In this document: positions 24,611 through 34,367 of the stretch, piece after piece
Layout: each line of letters begins with the position of its first letter
Numbering within the stretch: position 1 is the first letter of the stretch
Source of the DNA: Palsa-295 sp963785585
Lineage (GTDB): Bacteria > Acidobacteriota > Terriglobia > Acidiferrales > UBA7541
Direction of reading: 5' to 3'
Length of the DNA stretch: 64,000 nucleotides
Assembly: GCA_963785585.1 (NCBI GenBank)
Contig: CAWAVW010000004.1
Span: forward strand, 2,294,001 to 2,358,000
The notes under the pieces: generated by a model
Seen by the model: the letters and a program-made list of their open reading frames with translations, nothing else
Databases searched by the model: none
What the model was told of the DNA's origin: nothing
Position numbers and translations under genes: made by a program

Positions 24611-26032
24611 ATGCCGAAAGTCGGATTCGTCAGCCTGGGATGCCCGAAGAACCTCGTCGATAGCGAGGTAATGATGGGTGTGCTCGCGCGCGGCGGGTAC
24701 GAAATTACGGCGCGGGCGGCCGACGCGGACGTGCTCGTGGTGAACACGTGCAGCTTCATCGAGCCGGCGCAGAAAGAATCGGTGGACTCGATTCTGGAAA
24801 TGGCCGAGTACAAGAAATTCGGCAAAGCACAGAAGTTGATTGTGGCCGGATGCATGGTCGAGCGGTTTCGCAATGACATTCGCGAGCAGATTCCCGAAGT
24901 GGACGCGGTGATCGGAACCGGCGAGATCGAAAAAATCCTGGAAGTGTGCGACGGGCAGCTTCGGCCGGACGATCCGCACGCGGCGGACCTGCCGACGTAT
25001 CTGTATCACGACCTGACGCCCAGAATTCTGGCGACGCCGAAGCATACGGCGTATATCAAGATCAACGAAGGCTGCGATCATCCGTGCACATTTTGCGTGA
25101 TTCCGCAGCTGCGGGGAAAATTCCGCAGCCGGCGGTTCGAATCGGTGATTCGCGAAGCGGAGAATCTGGCCGCGGCGGGAGTGCGGGAGATTTCGCTGAT
25201 CGGGCAGGACACGACGTATTACGGCGAAGATTTGGGTTTGCGCGATGGGCTGGCGACGCTGCTCGAGCGATTGGCGCAGGTCGAAGACCTGCACTGGGTG
25301 CGTTTCCTGTACTGCTATCCGAATCGCATCACGCCGAAACTGCTGGATACGATCGCCGCGCATAAGCGGCTGGTGAAATATCTGGATGTGCCGCTGCAAC
25401 ACGCCAGCCGCAACGTGCTGGCGCGAATGAAGCGCGGCGCGAACGGCGATGCGTTCTTGAAGATGCTCGACAAGGCGCGCAAAGCGATACCGGGCGTTTC
25501 GATTCGGACTTCGTTTATCGTGGGATTTCCGGGCGAGACCGAGCGCGATTTCGAAGAGCTGTGCGATTTTGTGCGTGCCGCGGAATTCGACTGGCTGGGC
25601 GTTTTTTCGTATTCGGATGAAGACGCGTCGAAAAGCTATGCGCTCGACGGCAAGGTGGACGCAAAAACGATTGCGCGGCGCCGCGATTCGCTGATGGCGA
25701 TTCAGAAGAAAATTTCCACGCGAAAGCTGAAGGCGCGCGTGGGCGAGACGATGCGGGTGATGCTGGAAGGTCCGTCGAAGGATACGGATCTGATCTGGGA
25801 AGCGCGGCTCGAAGGCATGGCGCCGGAAATCGACGGCAAAGTGTATGTGACCGAATTTGCGGGCGTGGACGACGCCGCCGAACTGCCCGCGGCGGGAACG
25901 ATGGCGACGATCGAAATCACCGAGGCGAAAGTGTACGATTTGATCGGGCGCGTGACCGAATTTGAAAAGCCCGGCGCGCCTTCGAAGAACCGGCCTACCG
26001 CGGCGCCCTCTCCCTTCGCGATTCTTGCCTAG
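24611..26032 (+). CDS. rimO: Ribosomal protein S12 methylthiotransferase
   Basis: Radical-SAM enzyme that methylthiolates an aspartate of ribosomal protein S12. N-terminal MTTase domain: VGFVSLGCPKNLVDSE, NTCSFIEPA and VAGCMVERF, supplying three cluster cysteines. The radical-SAM motif is C-x3-C-x2-C in EGCDHPCTFCVIPQLRG, and LSLIGQDTTYYG-like sequence follows. A C-terminal TRAM domain (about 375-450) and a short Pro/Ala tail are present. The PQLRGKFRSR wording places it with RimO rather than MiaB. yacG and pgpA follow closely on the same strand. Confidence 0.95.
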   Translation: MPKVGFVSLGCPKNLVDSEVMMGVLARGGYEITARAADADVLVVNTCSFIEPAQKESVDSILEMAEYKKFGKAQKLIVAGCMVERFRNDIREQIPEVDAVIGTGEIEKILEVCDGQLRPDDPHAADLPTYLYHDLTPRILATPKHTAYIKINEGCDHPCTFCVIPQLRGKFRSRRFESVIREAENLAAAGVREISLIGQDTTYYGEDLGLRDGLATLLERLAQVEDLHWVRFLYCYPNRITPKLLDTIAAHKRLVKYLDVPLQHASRNVLARMKRGANGDAFLKMLDKARKAIPGVSIRTSFIVGFPGETERDFEELCDFVRAAEFDWLGVFSYSDEDASKSYALDGKVDAKTIARRRDSLMAIQKKISTRKLKARVGETMRVMLEGPSKDTDLIWEARLEGMAPEIDGKVYVTEFAGVDDAAELPAAGTMATIEITEAKVYDLIGRVTEFEKPGAPSKNRPTAAPSPFAILA

Positions 26033-26051
26033 TCGCGGTATTCTTAGCCGT

Positions 26052-26291
26052 ATGGAACATCGTTGCCCGATCTGCAAGAAGCCTACCGATTCGCGGACCA
26101 ACGCGGAGTTTCCTTTCTGCAGCGAGCGCTGCCAGTTGCACGACCTGGGCAACTGGGCGGCGGAAAAATATACGATCAGCGAACCGGCGTTCGACGATTC
26201 GTTGTTTGACGACGCCGAACCTACCTCGCATGCCGCCGGACACGCCGACGATCTCTCGCCGGCCCGCCCGAAAAATGGCCGCAAAAACTGA
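26052..26291 (+). CDS. yacG: DNA gyrase inhibitor / zinc-finger protein YacG
   Basis: A 79-residue protein. The first half is a compact zinc finger, CPICKKP...FPFCSERCQLHDLGNWAAE, with Cys in a C-x2-C...C-x3-C arrangement, the full signature of YacG, which in E. coli binds GyrB. The second half is acidic and Ser/Pro-rich. The frame is open upstream inside rimO, but the ATG at 26052 begins exactly at the conserved MEHRCPIC. It overlaps pgpA by 17 bp. Confidence 0.92.
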   Translation: MEHRCPICKKPTDSRTNAEFPFCSERCQLHDLGNWAAEKYTISEPAFDDSLFDDAEPTSHAAGHADDLSPARPKNGRKN

Positions 26292-26952
26292 CGCGGCTGC
26301 GCGACGCGGCGCAATCGCCGCCACAGCCACGGCAAAAAAACCAAGCTTCGCCATATTCATCGCGACCGCTGGTGGACTGGGCTACTTTCCGAAAGCGCCC
26401 GGAACGTTTGGGTCGCTGGCCGGATTGTTGCTGGCGGTCGCGCCGATGTGGATTTTTAATTTTGCAATTACTTCGTACATGGCGCTGAGTCACCAGGATC
26501 AATTCCGGCTTTGGCGAGTGTCGTCGCCGCTGAAGGATCCATTTCTGTTGATGCAGATTGCGCTCGCAATTTTAGTCGCGCTCGTTGGAACCTGGGCGGC
26601 GAGCCAGGCCGCGAAATTCTGGAATCAAGACGATCCGCAGCGCGTGGTGATTGATGAAGTTTCCGGCCAGCATCTGACGCTGCTGCTGGGCTGCGCAGTG
26701 CCGATCTGGTGGAGAGTTTCGGATGCATGGACAGATCACGACCCCTTGGGTTTGATCACCTGGCATTCGGCGCTGAACTGGAAATATTTACTGGTGGGTT
26801 TTATACTTTTTCGGTTGTTCGACATTTGGAAGCCTTTTCCGGCGCGGCAGGCCGAGTCTCTGCCGGGCGGATGGGGAATCATGGCGGACGACTGGATGGC
26901 GGGCGTATATGCGGGGATTTGTTTGTGGCTGACGCGCGCAGCGGGGCTGTAG
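26275..26952 (+). CDS. pgpA: Phosphatidylglycerophosphatase A
   Basis: Membrane phosphatase that makes phosphatidylglycerol. Signature pieces: GLGYFPKAPGTFGSLAG near the N-terminus, VIDEVSGQHLTLL (catalytic acidic region) and WGIMADDWMAGVYAGI near the C-terminus. At 225 residues it is longer than E. coli PgpA because of an insert with a membrane segment (about 35-80, WIFNFAITSYMALSH...). ATG at 26275 lies inside yacG; an earlier start at 26206 would add a low-complexity leader. Function is by homology. Confidence 0.88.
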   Translation: MAAKTDAAARRGAIAATATAKKPSFAIFIATAGGLGYFPKAPGTFGSLAGLLLAVAPMWIFNFAITSYMALSHQDQFRLWRVSSPLKDPFLLMQIALAILVALVGTWAASQAAKFWNQDDPQRVVIDEVSGQHLTLLLGCAVPIWWRVSDAWTDHDPLGLITWHSALNWKYLLVGFILFRLFDIWKPFPARQAESLPGGWGIMADDWMAGVYAGICLWLTRAAGL

Positions 26953-27048
26953 TTTGCGCTTGAATTTCACGCCCCGGGCCATTGCTACCGCATCCAATCA
27001 GAAACACAGGGAAGCAGAGCCCGCTGGCGTCACCCGAGGAAAGCAATT

Positions 27049-28074
27049 TTGAAATTGAATGGCAGTCCGCGAATTGAAAGCGTGAAACCGTCGGCGGCTT
27101 TGCCGTCAGGCGAAGTTTCGCTGCACGGCGCCGGATTCAGCAGCCGGAATCATGCCCGGCCACAGGTTCAGTTTGGGACGGCGGAAGCGAATGTTGTGGT
27201 GGCGTCAGAAGATTTTCTGATCGTGCGCGTACCGGAAGGCGCCGCGGGCGGCGCGGTGCGGGTAACGATTGGCGGGGATGAGAGCGCGCCGTATCCCATC
27301 GCGCTGGGGACGCAGATTGCGGACAATCTGCATCCGGTTTCGAATCCGGCGGTCGATGCGGAAGGAAACGTGTATGTGACGTTCAGCGGGCAGCGCGGAC
27401 AGAAAGTGCCCGTTTCGCTTTATAAGGTTACGCCGAATCAGACCATCAAACCGTTTTTGACCGAATTGATGAACCCGTCGGGCCTCGCGATCGACAATGA
27501 CGGCTTTCTTTTTGTGTCGTCACGCAACGACGGAACGATACATCGCGTTTCTCCGGACGGCCGGTCGATGCAGTGGATCGAAGGGATGGGAATCGCCACG
27601 GGGCTGGCATTCGATCCGGCGGGAAATTTGTACGTGGGAGATCGCAGCGGAACGATTTTCAAAATCGGGCCGAACCGCGAGATTTTCGTGTTCGCGACGC
27701 TGGAGCCGTCGATGGCTGCCTACCATTTGGCGTTCAGCCCCGACGGCGAGCTATTCGTGGCCGGTCCGACGACCTCGAGTTTCGACCGCGTGTACCGAAT
27801 CAATCCGGCGGGCGAAGTGAGCACGTTTTTCCGTGGACTCGGACGCCCGCAAGGAATCGCGTTCGACAAGCAGGGAAACTTGTACGTCGCTGCATCGCTC
27901 GCCGGGCGGAGAGGAATTGTGCGGATCACGCCGCAAGCGGAAGCGGAGCTGGCGCTGAGCGGCAGCAATATCGTCGGCATGGCGTTGCAGCCGTCGCGGC
28001 GCGCCTATGTGGCGACGACGAGCGCCCTGTACTCCCTCGATTGGAACGTCGAAGGTCGTCCGCTCATCAGTTAG
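27049..28074 (+). CDS. IPT/TIG plus NHL/SMP-30-like beta-propeller protein
   Basis: A 341-residue protein. Residues about 5-85 form an IPT/TIG-like Ig fold (PRIESVKPSAALPSGEVSLHGAGFS). The rest is a beta-propeller of repeats such as NPSGLAIDNDGFLFVSSRNDGTIHRVSPDG and GRPQGIAFDKQGNLYVAASL, as in NHL or SMP-30/gluconolactonase proteins. No signal peptide or metal-ligand set is evident, so enzymatic activity is doubtful. The only suitable start is TTG at 27049 behind GAGGA. It stands alone, with no obvious operon partner. Confidence 0.75.
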   Translation: MKLNGSPRIESVKPSAALPSGEVSLHGAGFSSRNHARPQVQFGTAEANVVVASEDFLIVRVPEGAAGGAVRVTIGGDESAPYPIALGTQIADNLHPVSNPAVDAEGNVYVTFSGQRGQKVPVSLYKVTPNQTIKPFLTELMNPSGLAIDNDGFLFVSSRNDGTIHRVSPDGRSMQWIEGMGIATGLAFDPAGNLYVGDRSGTIFKIGPNREIFVFATLEPSMAAYHLAFSPDGELFVAGPTTSSFDRVYRINPAGEVSTFFRGLGRPQGIAFDKQGNLYVAASLAGRRGIVRITPQAEAELALSGSNIVGMALQPSRRAYVATTSALYSLDWNVEGRPLIS

Positions 28075-28159
28075 GCTCGCGTGTTGGTCCCCGGGCGAGC
28101 CTGTCTGTGCGAAATAATCGTTCCCTCGGTTGCGTATTAGAGCTGTGCCCCATGATTTC

Positions 28160-28900
28160 ATGACGACGACGTTCCGCGGACGCCAGTATCCGCCGGGACG
28201 GCCGAAACCGGTTGCGGCGTGGTGGCACACCGTTTCGGTGCTGGGAATTCTTGCGGCAGCCACGATTCACGGTGCGATGGTTGCGAGCGGCGCTGCCGCC
28301 ACGGGCACCGCGGCTGCGCCGACCGGTTCGTACGTTCCCGGATACATCTATTCGATCGGGACGGAAATTGGGCTGGCCTGCTGGGTTTGGGCGGGGGCTC
28401 AATGGAACGGCAAAAGTCTGGCGGATTTGACCGGCGGTCGCTGGACCAGCTGGGGACAAATGGCAGCGGATTTTGCGATTGCCATTCCGTTCTGGGTGGT
28501 GTGGGAATTTACGGCGCGCATCGTGAGCAACGCAGTGACGCAGAAAGTGCCGGACACCTACGCGTATCACGTGCCAAGCGGCGCGGCGGAAGTGTTCCTT
28601 TGGATTCTGGTTTCGATCTCGGCGGGATTTTGCGAGGAGCTTTTGTTTCGCGGATATCTGCAGCGGCAGTTTCACGCGGCGACGGGCAGCGTCGTGGTGG
28701 CCGTCTTGCTGCAAGGCGTGATTTTCGGACTCTTACATTCCTACAAAGGCTGGAGCCAGGTAATCACGATCACAGCGCTGGGAATTCTGTATGGCGCGCT
28801 GGTGGCATGGCGGCGGAATTTGCGGGCGAGCATGATTGCCCACGCGTGGTCGGATATTTACGAGGGTTACGTGAAATTTTTCTGGCTTGGCCGTCCCTGA
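28160..28900 (+). CDS. CPBP-family intramembrane glutamic protease (CAAX/Abi type)
   Basis: A 246-residue polytopic membrane protein. Motif 1 is EELLFRGYLQRQF with the Glu-Glu pair and Arg, motif 2 is FGLLHSYKGW with His, and motif 3 is HAWSDIYEG. These are the three conserved intramembrane motifs of the CPBP/Rce1 family. Bacterial members process prenylated or small hydrophobic peptides or act as chaperones; the role here is unknown. ATG at 28160 is chosen over a TTG at 28130. A hairpin GGCTCGC/GCGAGCC (28074-28101) precedes it. Confidence 0.88.
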   Translation: MTTTFRGRQYPPGRPKPVAAWWHTVSVLGILAAATIHGAMVASGAAATGTAAAPTGSYVPGYIYSIGTEIGLACWVWAGAQWNGKSLADLTGGRWTSWGQMAADFAIAIPFWVVWEFTARIVSNAVTQKVPDTYAYHVPSGAAEVFLWILVSISAGFCEELLFRGYLQRQFHAATGSVVVAVLLQGVIFGLLHSYKGWSQVITITALGILYGALVAWRRNLRASMIAHAWSDIYEGYVKFFWLGRP

Positions 28901-28945
28901 GGGCTGCTTGCGGAGCTTGTGCCTCATCGAGTAAAACAGTTATGC

Positions 28946-30202
28946 ATGAATGCGGAGATCATCGCGGTCGGCTCTGAACTGCTCACCCCGTTTCGTCAGG
29001 ATACGAATTCCCTCTGGCTCACCGGAGAACTGAACAAGCTCGGCATTCGCGTGATTCATAAGGCGATTGTGGGCGACGCGCCGGATGAAATGCGTTCGTC
29101 GTTTTCGCACGCGCTCAGCCGCGCGGACGTAATTATTTCGTGCGGCGGACTTGGCCCCACCGATGACGATCGCACGCGCGAAACCGTGGCCGAATTGCTG
29201 GGGCGGAAGCTCCGCATGGACGAGGAGATCCTCAGCGGCATCCAAGAACGCTTTCGCCGGTTTGCGCGCACGATGCCGGACATCAACGCACGGCAGGCGA
29301 TGGTGCCGGAGGGCGCAACCGTGCTGGCGAATCCGCGCGGCACGGCGCCGGGACTGTGGCTGGAATCGAAAGGCAAGATCGTGGTGATGCTGCCCGGCGT
29401 GCCGGCCGAGTTGAAAGGCATCTTCGAAACCGAAGTGCGCGCGCGCCTTTCCCGAATTGCGCCGGCGGAGCGGCTTTATACGCGGGAGCTGCGGGTGACG
29501 GGCCTGCCCGAATCGGAAGTGGAGACGCGGGTGCGGCCGCTTTACACGCTGTACCCCGATACCGAAACGACGATTCTCGCGGCTCTCACCGGCATCCAAC
29601 TGCATCCGCGCATCTGGTCGGCCGATTCGGCGCACGCGACGCGGGTGCTCGATGAGATCGCCAGCCGGATGGGGCTGGCGCTGGGCGAATACTTATATTC
29701 GACGCGCGGAGAAACACTGGAAGATGTGGTGGCGCGCATCCTGACGGAAAATCGCGCGACGGTGGCCGTGGCGGAAAGCTGCACCGGTGGATTGCTGGCC
29801 GAACGGCTGACGAACGTGGCGGGCAGCTCGGCGTATTTTCTGGGCGGAGTGGTTTGCTACAGCAATGAATTGAAAACTTCGCTGGTGGGCGTGCCGGCGG
29901 AGTTGATCGAATCGAAAGGCGCGGTGAGTTCAGAAGTGGCGCTCGCGCTGGCCGACGGAATCCGCCGGCGAACGGGCGCGACGATCGGAGTGGGGGTCAC
30001 CGGAATCGCCGGGCCCGGCGGCGGCACGCCGGAAAAACCCGTCGGGCTGGTGCACATCGGAATTGCGGACGAGCGCGGGCCGCGCGAGCGCGCGTTCCGG
30101 TTCACGGGTGACCGCGAGCGGATACGAATTTTCGCCAGCCAGACTGCACTCGATTCGATTCGCCGCCACTTTTTGTTTCCGGCGACGCCCCGGCCATCGT
30201 AG
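28946..30202 (+). CDS. cinA: CinA: competence/damage-inducible protein A with NMN deamidase domain
   Basis: A 418-residue two-domain protein. The N-terminal MoCF-like domain contains AVGSELL and CGGLGPTDDDRTRETVAELLG (ADP-ribose pyrophosphatase in related enzymes). The C-terminal PncC-like domain has ESCTGGLLAERLTNVAGSS and GVTGIAGPGGGTPEKPVG, giving NMN amidohydrolase for NAD recycling. ATG at 28946 is nearest to the conserved start (MNAEIIAVGSELL). The stop directly abuts the thpR ATG, so the two are likely coupled. Confidence 0.94.
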   Translation: MNAEIIAVGSELLTPFRQDTNSLWLTGELNKLGIRVIHKAIVGDAPDEMRSSFSHALSRADVIISCGGLGPTDDDRTRETVAELLGRKLRMDEEILSGIQERFRRFARTMPDINARQAMVPEGATVLANPRGTAPGLWLESKGKIVVMLPGVPAELKGIFETEVRARLSRIAPAERLYTRELRVTGLPESEVETRVRPLYTLYPDTETTILAALTGIQLHPRIWSADSAHATRVLDEIASRMGLALGEYLYSTRGETLEDVVARILTENRATVAVAESCTGGLLAERLTNVAGSSAYFLGGVVCYSNELKTSLVGVPAELIESKGAVSSEVALALADGIRRRTGATIGVGVTGIAGPGGGTPEKPVGLVHIGIADERGPRERAFRFTGDRERIRIFASQTALDSIRRHFLFPATPRPS

Positions 30203-30766
30203 ATGCGGTTGTTCGTCGCGATCGATCCTGCGGCGGAAGTCCGCGAGAAATTATCAGCGGCGATTGCGAGGCTCAAGCCCGAATCGCGCGCACCGCGCTG
30301 GATGCGGCCCGACGGCTGGCATCTGACGCTCAAATTCATCGGCGATGTGGAAGCTCGAAGGCTGGACCCGATTCGCGAGGCACTGCAGACTGCGACGCAC
30401 ACAGGCGCCATTGCGCTTCGGTTTCGCGGCCTGGGCTTCTTTCCTTCCAGAGAACGACCGCGCGTCGCGTGGTGCGGGGTGGAAGCTGGCGAAGATCTCG
30501 GCGCTCTCGCGCAACGACTTTCCGCTGCGCTCGAGCCCGTGGGAGTGCCGACGGAAACGCGTACGTTTGCTCCGCACATCACGCTTGCGCGCATTCCTTC
30601 GGGGCAACAGGCGGAAAATCTGGTGCGTGCGGCGGACGGTTTGAAGTCGTATGATTTCGGAGCGATGGACGCACAGGAATTTCATTTGTTCGAGAGTTTC
30701 CTGAAACCGTCGGGAGCGGAGTACAAGCGCCTCGAAACGTTTCATTTTGCGAAAGGATCGCGGTGA
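30203..30766 (+). CDS. thpR: RNA 2',3'-cyclic phosphodiesterase
   Basis: A 187-residue 2H phosphoesterase. The two catalytic motifs are HLTLKF (about 40-45) and HITLAR (about 121-126). The N-terminus MRLFVAIDP and the FRGLGFFPS segment also match ThpR (formerly LigT), which opens 2',3'-cyclic phosphates on RNA ends. It starts immediately after the cinA stop, and its TGA overlaps the plsY GTG (GTGA). Confidence 0.93.
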   Translation: MRLFVAIDPAAEVREKLSAAIARLKPESRAPRWMRPDGWHLTLKFIGDVEARRLDPIREALQTATHTGAIALRFRGLGFFPSRERPRVAWCGVEAGEDLGALAQRLSAALEPVGVPTETRTFAPHITLARIPSGQQAENLVRAADGLKSYDFGAMDAQEFHLFESFLKPSGAEYKRLETFHFAKGSR

Positions 30767-31374
30767 ACAAGACGTATCTCATTCCGGTGGTCGCGTATCT
30801 ACTCGGCTCGATTCCCTTCGGGCTGATCATTGTGAAGCTCTCGCAAGGCAGCGACATCCGGGAAGTAGGCAGCGGGAACATCGGTGCCGCGAACGTGACG
30901 CGAAACGCCGGGACGTTTGCGGGAGTTTTGACGCTGGCGCTCGACGCCGCGAAGGGTTATCTGGCGGTGTGGCTGGCGGCGCAATGGACCTCGCACAGCA
31001 TTTTCTGGATGATGATCGCGGCGATGGCCGCGGTGGTGGGGCACATGTTCCCGGTATGGCTGAAACTGCGGGGAGGCAAGGGGATCGCCACGGGATTGGG
31101 AGTTTTTCTGCCGATTTGCTGGCAGGCGATCGCGTTTACGGCAGTGCTTTGGATCCTGGTGGTGGCGTTCTGGCGATACGCTTCGCTGGGTTCGATCGCC
31201 GCGGCAGCGACCATTCCGGTGTTCATTTATTTCCTCTACCAACCGGGCTACGCGCCGCCCGATATCGTCACGTTTGGGACGGCATTTATCGCCGGACTGG
31301 TGCTGTATAAGCACCTGCCGAACATCCAGCGGCTGCTGGCCGGCGAGGAACCGCGGCTGCGATCGTCGAAATAG
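30763..31374 (+). CDS. plsY: Glycerol-3-phosphate acyltransferase
   Basis: A five-segment membrane enzyme of 203 residues transferring acyl groups from acyl-phosphate to G3P, the first step of phospholipid synthesis in most bacteria. Motifs: YLLGSIPFGLII, GSGNIGAANVTRN and LRGGKGIATGLGV. The start is GTG, overlapping thpR by four bases, so cinA-thpR-plsY look like one translational unit. PlsX is not in the window. Confidence 0.95.
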   Translation: MNKTYLIPVVAYLLGSIPFGLIIVKLSQGSDIREVGSGNIGAANVTRNAGTFAGVLTLALDAAKGYLAVWLAAQWTSHSIFWMMIAAMAAVVGHMFPVWLKLRGGKGIATGLGVFLPICWQAIAFTAVLWILVVAFWRYASLGSIAAAATIPVFIYFLYQPGYAPPDIVTFGTAFIAGLVLYKHLPNIQRLLAGEEPRLRSSK

Positions 31375-31544
31375 CGACGCGCGCTTGTTGGCAAAATTGC
31401 GCGGAAAACCAGCAAAAATGGCCGGATTTGAGGCTCCGCCGCACCGCTAAGGCCCGCGCCCTCTGTTCCTTATCAGCCAACCCCAGTACTTTCGTCCCGT
31501 TGTGCCGCGCATTCGCCTTGGCTACCATTTCTTGAGGGGGAATT

Positions 31545-33314
31545 GTGTCGGTCCCAGCCCAGCAGCCGTTGAGAACGCGCCGATTGCGTATCATCTGGAT
31601 TGTGCTGGGGGCCCTTCTGCTCGTCAGCGTCACGCCGCTTTGGCTGTATCACCGGCAGGTACTGAAACTCAGCGAAGAAAAATTACAGGATACCGAGCGG
31701 TTGCAGCAGAGCGAAATCACGCGTTCGCTGGCCAGCGAAACGCTGCAGTTCGAGCAAAATTTCCGCGAGCAATTGCTCAGCCAGCGGCAGGTTTTCGCTT
31801 TGACGGGCTGGATTCAGGATGTGGACGATTCTTCGCATGCTCCCCAGCTCGCGCGCCTGCTGCAAAGCTTCGTCGAAAATAATCCAAACATTCTTTATGT
31901 GACGGCCGTGAATCAGCAGGCCAAGGGACAGTCGGCGGGAAGCTTCAGCGCCGATACCGATCCGTTTGTGCAAGTCGCGTTGAAGCGCGCGTTCACGGCG
32001 AGCATTCAGGGATTGAACTTCGTCAGCGAGCCGTTTGCGCTGGGAAAAGAAAACCGCCCCGCGCTGGTGGTTTCGGTGCCGCTATCTTCCGACGGACAAT
32101 TCACCGGCATGCTGGCGTCGGTGGTTTCGATTGATCGCTTGCTCGAACGAATTCACGACGCGAGCGTCCGCGACCGCGTGGTGTTTATCGTGGACGGACA
32201 CGGGCACATCGTCGCCCATCCGAATACGCGCGACATGGTGCCGGGGCGGGATGTTTCGTCTTCGTCGCCGATGGTTTTGCAACTGAAAGAGTTGCCGCAG
32301 GAATTGCGGGCTACCGAGACGATGCACTTCACCGTGCCCGGAAAATCGAAAAACCATCCGGTGGAGATGATCGGCACGTACAGCACGATTCCGGAATTGC
32401 GGTGGGCGGTGATCGCCGAACGCAGCATGGACGACGCGCGCGTGGATGCCGGGGTGAATGAACTGACGACCGAAGCGTTGCGTTTCGTGCTCGGCGTGAC
32501 GTTGATCGCCCTTCTATTCGGGTATCTGTTCGCGGTGCGCATTACCCGGCCGATCAGCAGCCTGGCACGGTCGGTGCGAGCCATCAGCCGCGCGGAATTC
32601 CACGAGCGCGTGGAAGTAGAGGGCGCGGCGGAAATCAGCGAGCTGGCCGAGCAGTTCAATCACATGGCGGGAGACATCGAGCAGTACGTCGAGCGCCTGA
32701 AGCAAGCAGCCGCGGAAAACCGCGAATTGTTTTTGGGCTCGATCAAAATGCTCGCGGCGGCCATCGACGAAAAGGATCCGTACACGCGAGGCCATTCCGG
32801 GCGCGTGGCCAAGTATTCGATGCTCATCGGCGAAAATCTTGGGCTGCCGGCCGACGAACTCGACCGCCTGCGCATTTCGGCGCTGCTGCATGACGTGGGC
32901 AAGATCGGCGTGGACGATCGCGTGCTGAAAAAGCCGGGCAAGCTGACCGACGAAGAATTTGATTTGATGAAGCAGCATCCGACCAAGGGCGCGAACATCA
33001 TGCGGCCGGTCGCGCAGTTGAAGGAAATGTTGCCGGGTATCGAGCTGCACCACGAGCGGATGGACGGCGCCGGATATCCGTTTGGCTTAACGGCCGAAAA
33101 AATTCCGATGATGGCGCGGATTATCGCCGTGGCCGATACGTTTGACGCGATGACCACGAACCGTCCGTACCAGACAGCGATGGATTTGCCGTTTGCCGTG
33201 GGCCGCATCCAGTCGCTGGCAATGTCGAAATTCGATCCGGAAGTTGTGAACGCGCTGGTCACGGCCATCGAATCCGGAAAGCTGAAACTTTCCGCGACGC
33301 TGGTCGAAGTATAG
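31545..33314 (+). CDS. HD-GYP cyclic-di-GMP phosphodiesterase with extracytoplasmic sensor and HAMP domain
   Basis: A 589-residue membrane receptor. TM1 is at about 13-33, a dCACHE-like periplasmic sensor spans about 35-305, TM2 about 308-330, HAMP about 330-385, a short coil follows, and then the HD-GYP domain (about 390-580). Catalytic residues: HDVGKIG, HPTKGANI, HHERMDGAGYP and ADTFDAMTTNRPY, all intact, so c-di-GMP hydrolysis is predicted. The GTG start has GAGGGGG 5 bases upstream. It seems to be a single gene; the PilZ protein about 20 kb away is a candidate c-di-GMP receptor. Confidence 0.9.
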   Translation: MSVPAQQPLRTRRLRIIWIVLGALLLVSVTPLWLYHRQVLKLSEEKLQDTERLQQSEITRSLASETLQFEQNFREQLLSQRQVFALTGWIQDVDDSSHAPQLARLLQSFVENNPNILYVTAVNQQAKGQSAGSFSADTDPFVQVALKRAFTASIQGLNFVSEPFALGKENRPALVVSVPLSSDGQFTGMLASVVSIDRLLERIHDASVRDRVVFIVDGHGHIVAHPNTRDMVPGRDVSSSSPMVLQLKELPQELRATETMHFTVPGKSKNHPVEMIGTYSTIPELRWAVIAERSMDDARVDAGVNELTTEALRFVLGVTLIALLFGYLFAVRITRPISSLARSVRAISRAEFHERVEVEGAAEISELAEQFNHMAGDIEQYVERLKQAAAENRELFLGSIKMLAAAIDEKDPYTRGHSGRVAKYSMLIGENLGLPADELDRLRISALLHDVGKIGVDDRVLKKPGKLTDEEFDLMKQHPTKGANIMRPVAQLKEMLPGIELHHERMDGAGYPFGLTAEKIPMMARIIAVADTFDAMTTNRPYQTAMDLPFAVGRIQSLAMSKFDPEVVNALVTAIESGKLKLSATLVEV

Positions 33315-33425
33315 CCGCACCGATCCCCATTTCCCCGCCATAGCCGCCGATTCGCCGCCCTTCCGCGCCCGGAAAATTTCCGCTCGTTGTGCTAGCCTGA
33401 ATGAGAGAAAAATGGCTCCAACCGC

Positions 33426-34367
33426 ATGATTTCACTCTTCGGAAAACCCGAACTCACGCTACTGGAGCGCCTGAAGGACTCGGTCGCAAAGACGAAGACG
33501 GAACTTTCTGCGCGCGTCGAGCAGATTTTGACGGGCGACCGGCCCGTCGATCCCGCGCTGCTAAAGGAACTCGAGTCGGCGTTGTTGAGCGCGGACATTG
33601 GCGTTCGCACGACGAAAGAAGTGCTGGCCGCGCTGCGGCAACAGGTGAACGAGCACAAGCTGGTGGAGCCCGCGCAACTGAAGCGCGAACTGAAAAACGA
33701 AATCCTCAAAATTCTTACCGCGCCGGCAGCCGATGCGAACGCAAAACTCGCGGTCGCGCCGCGCGTGATTTTTGTGGTGGGCGTGAATGGCACGGGAAAG
33801 ACGACCACAATCGGCAAGCTGACGAATCGCCTACGCAAGGAAGGCGCGAGCGTGCTGCTCTGCGCCGCCGACACGTTTCGCGCAGCGGCGATTGAGCAAC
33901 TGGAAGTGTGGGCGCGGCGGTCCGGCGTGGAAGTGATCAAGCAGAAACCCGGCGCCGATCCTTCGGCGGTGGTGTTCGATGCGCTTTCCGCAGCGACGGC
34001 GCGAAAGGCCGACGTGGTGCTGGTCGATACCGCCGGGCGTTTGCACACGAAATCGAATCTGATGGCCGAGCTCGAAAAGATGAAACGCACGGCGGCGAAA
34101 GTCGTCCCCGGCGCGCCGCACGATGTGTTTCTGGTGCTCGACGCGACCACGGGGCAAAACGGCTTGAATCAGGCGCGCGAATTTTGGAGTCAGGCGGGCG
34201 TGACCGGCATCGTATTGACCAAGCTTGACGGAACCGCGAAAGGCGGCATCGTGATTGCAATCACGCGGGAACTGAATTTGCCGGTTCGATTTGTGGGCAC
34301 CGGCGAGCAGATCGACGATCTGGTTCCTTTCGACGCGCAAACCTATGTCAATTCCCTCTTCGACTGA
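33426..34367 (+). CDS. ftsY: Signal recognition particle receptor FtsY
   Basis: A 313-residue SRP-family GTPase without the acidic A domain of E. coli FtsY. N helical bundle about 1-90; G domain with GVNGTGKTT (P-loop), DTFRAAAIEQLEVW, DTAGRLHTKSNLM, TKLDGTAKGG and GTGEQIDDLVPF. Together with SRP it delivers nascent membrane proteins to the translocon. The ribD start lies within its last codons, so the genes are co-transcribed. Confidence 0.96.
   Translation: MISLFGKPELTLLERLKDSVAKTKTELSARVEQILTGDRPVDPALLKELESALLSADIGVRTTKEVLAALRQQVNEHKLVEPAQLKRELKNEILKILTAPAADANAKLAVAPRVIFVVGVNGTGKTTTIGKLTNRLRKEGASVLLCAADTFRAAAIEQLEVWARRSGVEVIKQKPGADPSAVVFDALSAATARKADVVLVDTAGRLHTKSNLMAELEKMKRTAAKVVPGAPHDVFLVLDATTGQNGLNQAREFWSQAGVTGIVLTKLDGTAKGGIVIAITRELNLPVRFVGTGEQIDDLVPFDAQTYVNSLFD

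Noticed and set aside
24557..26344. Minus-strand open frame of 595 codons opposite rimO and yacG
   Set aside because: Runs across three real genes; Arg/His-rich, no motif.
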